Source: Bacillus sp. 2205SS5-2
GTDB lineage: Bacteria > Bacillota > Bacilli > Bacillales > Bacillaceae_K
DNA length: 64,000 bases
NCBI RefSeq assembly: GCF_037024155.1
Contig: NZ_JAYKTS010000009.1
Location: 62,001-126,000 of the forward strand
Reading direction: 5' to 3'
This document shows positions 57,785 through 64,000 of the stretch, piece by piece (position 1 is the first letter of the stretch; every line of letters begins with the position of its first letter). The translations under genes and the position numbers were made by a program. The notes below the pieces were generated by a model. The model had not been told where the DNA came from and did no database searches. It worked only from the letters and a program-made list of their open reading frames with translations.

Positions 57785-57830
57785 TTCATCAGTGGTCTGA
57801 TGTCTTAAGAAAGTATGGTGGTGGTACCTA

Positions 57831-58556
57831 TTGACGATTAGAACAGATACAAGGCATTTGTACTTGCAAGTCATTGACCGATTAAAAAAAGACATTGAAA
57901 AAGGCATCTACAACGAAAAGGAAAAACTTCCTTCGGAATTTGATTTGTCGAAACAGCTAGGTGTTTCTAGAGCTACGTTAAGAGAGGCTTTGAGAATTCT
58001 AGAGGAAGAAAATGTCATAATCCGAAGACATGGCGTCGGTACTTTTGTTAACGCTAAACCGCTGTTCACATCAGGAATTGAACAGCTTAATAGTGTAACC
58101 AATATGATCAAACAAGCTGGTATGACGCCTGGGACTATTTTCTTAAGTTCAACTACCCAAGTAGCTACCGAAGAGGATGTTAGCCGGTTTACATGCTCAG
58201 AGAATGAAGAAATGGCCGTGATTGATAGGGTTCGTACAGCAAACGGAGAGCCAATCGTATATTGTATTGATAAAATTCCTGCATACATCATTCCAGAAAA
58301 AATGATTCATGAAAATGAGTCGTTATTAGTAGGACTTGAGAAGGAAGGAAATGTCTCAATTGCGTATGCGGTTGCTCATATTGAACCGATCGGGTATCAC
58401 GAGAAAATTTCACCCATACTCCATTGTGAGCCTGAGACAGCACTTCTCGTTTTAAAACAAACGCACTATGATGAAAAAGATGAACCGATTCTTTACTCAG
58501 TCAATTACTTTCGCGCAGACAAATTCAGCTTTCATGTTTTACGAAAACGAATCTAG
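57831..58556 (+). CDS. ymfC: GntR/HutC-family transcriptional regulator YmfC
   Basis: A 241-residue regulator with an N-terminal winged helix ([38 protein letters not shown]) and a C-terminal UTRA ligand domain. TTG 57831 is the family start. It directly precedes the transporter genes and may control them, though that is inference. The inverted repeat around its promoter is a candidate operator. Confidence 0.9.
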   Translation: MTIRTDTRHLYLQVIDRLKKDIEKGIYNEKEKLPSEFDLSKQLGVSRATLREALRILEEENVIIRRHGVGTFVNAKPLFTSGIEQLNSVTNMIKQAGMTPGTIFLSSTTQVATEEDVSRFTCSENEEMAVIDRVRTANGEPIVYCIDKIPAYIIPEKMIHENESLLVGLEKEGNVSIAYAVAHIEPIGYHEKISPILHCEPETALLVLKQTHYDEKDEPILYSVNYFRADKFSFHVLRKRI

Positions 58557-58564
58557 CAGAAAAG

Positions 58565-58595
58565 CTGACAATAACGCATGACTACTAATTATTAT
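58565..58595 (+). promoter_or_regulatory. Weak promoter candidate for nupN
   Basis: CTGACA (58565-58570) matches five of six -35 bases. A TATTAT hexamer lies at 58590-58595, but the 19-base spacing is long. Read-through from ymfC is an equally good explanation. Confidence 0.3.
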
Positions 58596-58621
58596 TCATA
58601 TTACCTAGGAGGTATTTGATC

Positions 58622-59731
58622 GTGAAAAAACGTAAATTTGGTTTAGCTTTATCACTTGTATTAGCAGCAGGAACAATTTTAGGTGCTTGTGGATCTAAAG
58701 ATGATGACAAAAGCACAGCTTCCAATGATAATGAAGAAAAGAAATCTGAGTTCTCCGTTGCCATGGTAACCGATGTAGGTGGAATCGATGATAAATCATT
58801 TAACCAATCTGCATGGGAAGGTATAACAGCATTTGGTGATGAAAATTCATTGGAAAAAGGTACTGGTGGTTACGACTACCTTACATCAAAAAATGATGCT
58901 GATTATTCAACAAACTTAAATACATTAGTACGACAAGATTTTGATTTAGTTTACGGAATTGGGTTCCTAATGATGGACGCTGTCAATGAAATTGCAGAAC
59001 AACGTCCTGAAGTGAAATTTGGTATCGTGGATGCTGTAGTAGAGCAAGATAACGTAGCTAGTATTACGTTTAAAGAGCAAGAAGGTTCATTCCTTGCAGG
59101 AGTTGCGGCAGGACTAGCGACAAAATCTAATAAAATTGGTTTTATCGGTGGAATGGAAATCGACGTTATTGAGCGTTTTGAATCAGGATTCCTTGCAGGA
59201 GTTAAAGCGGTTAATCCAGAAGCTGAAGTTGATGTGAAGTATGCAGGAGATTTCAATAAGCCTGAGCTTGGACAACCAATTGCTTCATCTATGTATTCTT
59301 CTGGGGTAGATGTAATCTTCCATGCAGCAGGTGGTACTGGTAAAGGATTATTCAAAGAAGCTAAAGACTTAAAACAAAAAGATCCATCTCGTATGATTTG
59401 GGCTATCGGTGTTGACTCAGATCAAACTGCTGAAGGTGAAGTAGATATCGATGGAGAGCAAAAGAACGTCATCTTAACATCATCTTTAAAACGTGTTGAC
59501 TTAGCGGTTCAAGACGTAGCGAAGAAGGCTATGAGCGATGAATTCCCAGGTGGAGAAGTTATCTCTTATGGATTAGTTGAAGATGGAGTAGGACTTGCTC
59601 CTCTTAACGAAGAAGTAGAAAACAAAGAAGATATTCTTACAGCTGTTGATGAGTGGAAAGAAAAAATCAAGAACGGTGATATCACAGTACCGGGTACTCG
59701 TGCTGAATTAGAAACGTTCTCAGCAAACTAA
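58622..59731 (+). CDS. nupN: BMP-family nucleoside-binding lipoprotein
   Basis: The extracytoplasmic substrate-binding lipoprotein of a nucleoside ABC importer. A signal peptide ends in lipobox LGAC (Cys near residue 23), followed by a Ser/Asp-rich linker and the BMP domain ([20 protein letters not shown]). AGGAGG sets GTG 58622, and the product has 369 residues. A terminator between it and the ATPase gene suggests that the binding protein is made in excess. It resembles Bacillus subtilis NupN (guanosine transport), but the exact substrate cannot be read from sequence. Confidence 0.88.
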   Translation: MKKRKFGLALSLVLAAGTILGACGSKDDDKSTASNDNEEKKSEFSVAMVTDVGGIDDKSFNQSAWEGITAFGDENSLEKGTGGYDYLTSKNDADYSTNLNTLVRQDFDLVYGIGFLMMDAVNEIAEQRPEVKFGIVDAVVEQDNVASITFKEQEGSFLAGVAAGLATKSNKIGFIGGMEIDVIERFESGFLAGVKAVNPEAEVDVKYAGDFNKPELGQPIASSMYSSGVDVIFHAAGGTGKGLFKEAKDLKQKDPSRMIWAIGVDSDQTAEGEVDIDGEQKNVILTSSLKRVDLAVQDVAKKAMSDEFPGGEVISYGLVEDGVGLAPLNEEVENKEDILTAVDEWKEKIKNGDITVPGTRAELETFSAN

Positions 59732-59740
59732 GTATGAAAA

Positions 59741-59778
59741 GGGAATAAGGAAGTAAACTTCCTTATTCCCTCCTTTTT
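59741..59778 (+). terminator. Intrinsic terminator between nupN and nupO
   Basis: GGGAATAAGGAAG and CTTCCTTATTCCC form a perfect 13-bp stem with a TAAA loop and a T-rich tail. It probably lets only part of the transcripts continue into nupO. Confidence 0.88.
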
Positions 59779-59921
59779 AAACGATTAATTGAAACGTAGA
59801 AGCATATTCTATCTTTCACTTAGTTTTTTACGGGGAAACCCTCATTTTTTTATTATATGTTGTCTGACCTCTTACAATTAACTATATTTTCCTATTCAAT
59901 TAGGTGAGGAGTGGAGTAACC

Positions 59922-61454
59922 ATGGACTATGTTATCGAAATGTTAAATATCCGCAAAGAGTTTCCAGGAATAGTTGCGAATAATAATATAACTCTGCAAC
60001 TGAAAAAAGGCGAAATTCATGCCTTATTAGGTGAAAATGGCGCAGGTAAATCGACCCTTATGAATGTTCTCTTCGGTTTATATCAACCTGAAAAAGGTGA
60101 AATTCGAGTCAAGGGAAAGCCGGCGAATATCACAAATCCAAATATTGCGAATGAACTTGGAATTGGTATGGTTCATCAACATTTCATGTTAGTTGACACG
60201 TTTACCGTTACAGAGAATATCATTCTGGGAAGTGAACCGAAAAAATTTGCTACGGTTGACATCAAAAAGGCTGAAGACGAAGTGAGAGAGATCTCAGAAC
60301 GATACGGATTAAAAGTAGATCCATCTTCTAAAATTTCCGATATTTCAGTCGGAATGCAACAACGTGTGGAGATATTAAAAACCTTGTATCGTGGGGCCGA
60401 AATCATTATTTTTGATGAGCCAACAGCTGTACTGACTCCTCAAGAGATTAAAGAATTGATCCAAATAATGAAAACGCTTATTCAAGAAGGAAAATCAATT
60501 ATTTTGATCACCCACAAATTAAAAGAAATTATGGAAGTGTGCGATAGAGTAACTGTTATTCGTAAGGGAGAAGGGATTGGGACTGTCAATGTTTCTGAAA
60601 CGGACCCTAACGCTCTTGCAAGCTTAATGGTTGGTCGTGACGTAACGTTTACTACTGAAAAAATTCCTTCTGTTCCAAAGCATGATGTGCTTCAAATTGA
60701 AGGGTTATCAGTTAAAGATTCTCGAGGAATTCCATCTGTTAAAAATTTGAATTTACAGGTGCGTGCTGGTGAGATTGTTGGGATTGCTGGTGTAGATGGT
60801 AACGGTCAAAGCGAACTCATTCAGGCAATTACTGGACTTACGAAAAGTGATGCCGGTAGTATAAAACTAAATGGAAAAAATATTGCCAATGCAAAGCCGC
60901 GGAAAATTACCGAAGCAGGAATTGCTCATATCCCGCAAGATCGCCACAAACATGGTCTTGTGCTCGACTTCCCAGTAGGTGAAAATATGGTACTACAATC
61001 TTATTATCAAAAACCATTTTCTAAATCGGGTGTTTTAAATTACAAAGAGATTTACGATCAGGCGAGAAGTCTTATTAAAGAATTTGATGTGAGAACACCT
61101 AGTGAGTTTACGCCAGCTCGTGCCCTCTCAGGTGGAAATCAGCAAAAAGCGATCATCGGTCGTGAAGTGGACCGTAATCCAGATTTATTAATTGCTGCGC
61201 AACCTACTCGTGGTCTTGATGTTGGAGCGATTGAATTTATTCATAAACGGTTAATTGAACAACGTGATCAAGGAAAAGCGGTTCTTCTCGTATCCTTTGA
61301 GTTAGATGAAATTATTAATGTAAGTGATCGGATTGCTGTTATATATGAAGGGGAGATCGTCGCGGTCGTAGATCCAAAAGAAACGACAGAGCAGCAACTT
61401 GGCCTATTAATGGCTGGGGAGTCAAAAGAGAAAGTAGGTGTCCAAAGTGTCTAA
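59922..61454 (+). CDS. nupO: Nucleoside ABC transporter ATPase (two ABC domains)
   Basis: A 510-residue fused double ATPase of the BMP transporter type. The first half has Walker A GENGAGKST, signature VGMQQRVEI and Walker B IIFDEP. The second half has a degenerate P loop GVDGNGQSE but a clear LSGGNQQK signature, as is usual for this family. GAGGAGTGG sets ATG 59922. The 3' end overlaps nupP by 8 bases. Confidence 0.92.
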   Translation: MDYVIEMLNIRKEFPGIVANNNITLQLKKGEIHALLGENGAGKSTLMNVLFGLYQPEKGEIRVKGKPANITNPNIANELGIGMVHQHFMLVDTFTVTENIILGSEPKKFATVDIKKAEDEVREISERYGLKVDPSSKISDISVGMQQRVEILKTLYRGAEIIIFDEPTAVLTPQEIKELIQIMKTLIQEGKSIILITHKLKEIMEVCDRVTVIRKGEGIGTVNVSETDPNALASLMVGRDVTFTTEKIPSVPKHDVLQIEGLSVKDSRGIPSVKNLNLQVRAGEIVGIAGVDGNGQSELIQAITGLTKSDAGSIKLNGKNIANAKPRKITEAGIAHIPQDRHKHGLVLDFPVGENMVLQSYYQKPFSKSGVLNYKEIYDQARSLIKEFDVRTPSEFTPARALSGGNQQKAIIGREVDRNPDLLIAAQPTRGLDVGAIEFIHKRLIEQRDQGKAVLLVSFELDEIINVSDRIAVIYEGEIVAVVDPKETTEQQLGLLMAGESKEKVGVQSV

Positions 61455-62493
61455 ACGGTTCGTCAATATCATCGTTCCGCTGATCGCCGTAGTATTGGGT
61501 GTACTGGTAGGAACATTAATTATGGTCATTTCAGGTTATAATCCATTTGATGCTTTTGCGGCTTTGTGGCAGGGAGCATTCGGTGAAGTCTATTATGTAG
61601 GGGAAACTGTTCGTCTAGTAACACCTCTGATTTTAGCAGGATTATCCGTAGCGTTTGCATTCCGAACTGGTTTATTCAATATCGGGGTAGAAGGACAGCT
61701 AATCGTAGGTTGGCTTGCTGCCGTTTGGGTAGGGACTGCCGTTGATTTACCAAAATTAATTCATCTTCCTTTAGCTGTATTAGCTGCTGCACTAGCTGGA
61801 GCACTTTGGGGATTTATTCCCGGGTTGTTAAAGGCAAGATTTCGTGTTCATGAAGTTATCGTTACAATTATGATGAATTATATCGCTCTTCATATCGCTA
61901 ATAACATCATCAAGAATGTGTTGACTGATCATGGTGATCGTACCGATAAAGTACTAGCAACAGCCTCTTTACGATCAGAGTGGCTCGAGTCCCTTACTGA
62001 TTTTTCTCGTTTACATTGGGGAATTGTTATTGCATTAATTTGCGTGTTTATGATGTGGTTTGTTTTAGAAAAAACAACAATAGGTTATGAGTTACGTTCT
62101 GTAGGATTTAACCAACACGCTTCTAATTACGCAGGAATGAATGTGAACAAAAACATAATCCTTTCAATGGTCATCTCAGGTGCATTCGCCGGTCTTGCAG
62201 GAGCGATGGAAGGTCTAGGTACATTTGAGTATGCATCCATTAAAGGTGGGTTCACAGGAACAGGTTTTGACGGGATCGCCGTAGCTTTACTAGGTGCCAA
62301 TGGTCCTATTGGAATTATTTTAGCGGCCATCTTATTTGGAAGTTTGAAACAAGGAGCGCTAAACATGCCGTTGCAAGCAGGTGTTCCGAATGAATTGGTT
62401 GATATTATTATCGCTCTTATTATATTCTTTGTTGCTTCAAGCTATATGATTCGTTGGTTTATTGAACGTATTAATAAAAAGGAGGTGAAATAA
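61447..62493 (+). CDS. nupP: Nucleoside ABC transporter permease
   Basis: A 348-residue membrane permease of the BPD_transp_2 family with about nine spans, including LAGLSVAFAFRTGLFNIGVE and the cytoplasmic loop VRFRVHEV-like KARFRVHEVIVTIMMNY. GTG 61447 is preferred to GTG 61438 because the latter overlaps the AGGTG site. It directly abuts nupQ. Confidence 0.9.
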   Translation: MSKRFVNIIVPLIAVVLGVLVGTLIMVISGYNPFDAFAALWQGAFGEVYYVGETVRLVTPLILAGLSVAFAFRTGLFNIGVEGQLIVGWLAAVWVGTAVDLPKLIHLPLAVLAAALAGALWGFIPGLLKARFRVHEVIVTIMMNYIALHIANNIIKNVLTDHGDRTDKVLATASLRSEWLESLTDFSRLHWGIVIALICVFMMWFVLEKTTIGYELRSVGFNQHASNYAGMNVNKNIILSMVISGAFAGLAGAMEGLGTFEYASIKGGFTGTGFDGIAVALLGANGPIGIILAAILFGSLKQGALNMPLQAGVPNELVDIIIALIIFFVASSYMIRWFIERINKKEVK

Positions 62494-63453
62494 GTGGGGA
62501 TCATTGATATTTTAGCAATTGTCATTCCATCAACCTTAATCGCAGCATCACCTCTTATTTTCACATCTCTAGGTGGAGTGTTCTCAGAACGCTCTGGTGT
62601 TGTCAACATAGGTCTTGAAGGACTAATGGTCATCGGTGCTTTTTCTAGTATTGTCTTTAATCTTAGTTTTGCAGATCAACTAGGTGACGCAACTCCATGG
62701 ATTGCATTACTTGTAGCTATGGTTGCAGGAGGACTGTTCGCCCTATTACATGCGGTTGCTTCGATTACGTTTCGTGCTGATCAAGTCGTATCTGGTGTCG
62801 CGATCAACCTGTTAGCATTAGGTTTAACTCTCTTTCTTGTCAAAATGATATATGGAAAAGGACAAACGGATGATGCTACTGAAACTTTTGGGAAAATTGA
62901 TGTTCCATTTCTAAGTGATATTCCAGTCATAGGGGAGATTTTTTTCTCTAACACATATGCACCTCCATTTTTAGCAATCGCTGTGGCGATTCTGGTTTGG
63001 TTTGTCATAACTAAAACACCATTTGGACTACGTCTTCGTTCAGTAGGTGAGCATCCAATGGCAGCCGATACAATGGGGATTAATGTAATAAAAATGCGTT
63101 ATATTGGCGTTGTTCTTTCTGGGGCGCTAGCAGGTATTGGAGGAGCAGTTTATGCTCAAGCTTTATCTCCAAACTTTTATCATGCTACAATCAATGGTCA
63201 AGGATTCATGGCTCTTGCTGCCTTAATCTTTGGAAAATGGCATCCTCTTGGTGCTTTAGGAGCTGCGCTATTCTTCGGATTCGCACAAAGCTTAAGTATC
63301 ATTGGAAATAGCTTGCCATTATTAGAAAACATTCCGAATGTTTATCTACTAATTGCACCGTATGTGTTAACGATTCTTGCATTAGCCGGATTTATTGGAC
63401 GTGCTGACGCACCAAAAGCATTAGGAACCCCTTATGTTAAAGGGAATAGATAA
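62494..63453 (+). CDS. nupQ: Nucleoside ABC transporter permease
   Basis: The second, 319-residue permease, paired with nupP. It carries GVFSERSGVVNIGLEGLMV and ITFRADQVVSGVAINLLALG, the family loop motifs, and about nine spans. A strong AGGAGGTGAA lies before GTG 62494 within the nupP end. A long perfect terminator follows, ending the cluster. Confidence 0.91.
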   Translation: MGIIDILAIVIPSTLIAASPLIFTSLGGVFSERSGVVNIGLEGLMVIGAFSSIVFNLSFADQLGDATPWIALLVAMVAGGLFALLHAVASITFRADQVVSGVAINLLALGLTLFLVKMIYGKGQTDDATETFGKIDVPFLSDIPVIGEIFFSNTYAPPFLAIAVAILVWFVITKTPFGLRLRSVGEHPMAADTMGINVIKMRYIGVVLSGALAGIGGAVYAQALSPNFYHATINGQGFMALAALIFGKWHPLGALGAALFFGFAQSLSIIGNSLPLLENIPNVYLLIAPYVLTILALAGFIGRADAPKALGTPYVKGNR

Positions 63454-63483
63454 ATGAAATAACGAATAAAAATTAGTTTTGCA

Positions 63484-63530
63484 AACAACCGAGAATATAA
63501 TCCGATGGGTTATATTCTCGGTTGTTTTTT
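63484..63530 (+). terminator. Strong intrinsic terminator after nupQ
   Basis: AACAACCGAGAATATAA pairs perfectly with TTATATTCTCGGTTGTT, a 17-bp stem followed by T6. Confidence 0.92.
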
Positions 63531-63643
63531 TGCTAGAGAGAATCTCAGTTGTTATTCATTGTCTAAGCGGTATTTTGAATAATTTGATTGAATTAAGAAT
63601 GATAGGAAACTATTTTTAAAATTGAAAATCATTCCTTTTCTAA

Positions 63644-63893
63644 GGGCTGCTTTCACAAAGTTAATTGCTTTTCGTACTCGACTTTAAACTGTGATCTATC
63701 TTGGATTCTGTTCCTTTTTTCGTTATTATTTATGGCTCTTTTCGTATACAGTGTGGCTATTTCACCTGATTTTTGATGGAAATCTCCCATTTCACGTTGA
63801 TTTCCATCAAATATATACGAAATGATGCCCGAAACAAAGCTATATCACAGTTTATAGACTGGTTAAAAAAGCAACAATCTTTGCGAAAGTAGG
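63644..63893. repeat. Best-preserved MITE-like element, after nupQ
   Basis: The left arm (63647-63672) and right arm (63867-63892) pair over 26 bases with about five mismatches. A second pair (TAAACTGTGAT near 63686 with ATCACAGTTTA near 63843) continues the inverted repeat inward, and the centre has TTTGATGGAAATC with its inverse GATTTCCATCAAA. About 250 bp and no coding capacity. The copy helps define the other members in the window. Confidence 0.65.
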
Positions 63894-64000
63894 TATTTAC
63901 CCCAGAGGACGGATCGATTGCAACGATGTATACGAAACCCCATGTCCTGTCAGACACCGCAATGAATGAAAATGGGGTCTAGCGGTTTAATGATGCATTA
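63894..64000. other. Window end, no supported feature
   Basis: This stretch contains ATTGCAACGATGTATACGAA, similar to the interior of the repeat copy before polC, but no gene, promoter or terminator that I can support. Confidence 0.4.

Noticed and set aside
57815-57830. T-box-like TGGTACC before ymfC
   Set aside because: It is only a short match in the ribosome site region; no specifier stem or antiterminator/terminator pair is present, and ymfC is not a typical T-box target.

Overview
The window is a stretch of chromosome from a low-G+C, Gram-positive, endospore-forming and motile member of the Bacillaceae. Almost every gene lies on the + strand, and the gene order closely follows the classic Bacillus fla/che - rpsB - polC - nusA/infB - pnp - dpa/dap - spoIIIE block. 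Endospore formation is indicated by dpaA/dpaB (dipicolinate synthase), SpoIIIE, TepA and YlxY. Motility is indicated by the flagellar export, switch and chemotaxis genes with SigD and SwrB. No rRNA, tRNA, CRISPR array or prophage was seen.

Layout. 1-17.4 kb: distal half of the fla/che operon (fliM-fliY-cheY-fliO-fliP-fliQ-fliR-flhB-flhA-flhF-flhG-cheB-cheA-cheW-cheC-cheD-small membrane protein-sigD-small coiled-coil protein-swrB). 17.4-20.8 kb: translation and nucleotide genes rpsB, tsf, pyrH, frr. 20.9-21.2 kb: tandem 126-bp hairpin repeat. 21.4-27.3 kb: isoprenoid and envelope genes uppS, cdsA, dxr, rseP, then proS. 27.6-33.2 kb: polC, interrupted by a group II intron. 33.2-40.8 kb: rimP-nusA-rnpM-rplGA-infB-ylxP-rbfA-truB-ribF-rpsO. 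41-46 kb: pnp, ylxY, mlpA, ymxH. 46.4-51.5 kb: dpaA-dpaB-asd-dapG-dapA (diaminopimelate/dipicolinate branch). 51.8-57.3 kb: rnjB, tepA, ylzJ, spoIIIE. 57.5-63.5 kb: GntR regulator ymfC and a BMP-type nucleoside ABC transporter resembling NupNOPQ.

The standout is polC. The essential replicative DNA polymerase gene is cut after the first base of the Asn codon of the catalytic PDIDLN motif by a 1,291-nt element (30490-31780). It has group II intron ends (GTGCG at the 5' end, AT at the 3' end), a recognisable domain V, a domain VI with a bulged A 8 nt from the 3' end, and only an N-terminal, frameshifted remnant of the reverse transcriptase/maturase. Joining the two exons restores exactly one 1,439-codon PolC reading frame, so the cell presumably lives by splicing this intron out without its own complete maturase.

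A second layer of interest is a family of degenerate MITE-like intergenic elements. They have about 26-bp imperfect terminal inverted repeats (core like TTCGCAAAGATTGTTGCTTTT) and sit between cheA and cheW, tsf and pyrH, rseP and proS, proS and polC, and after nupQ, with fragments elsewhere. Several interrupt what are contiguous operons in related species.
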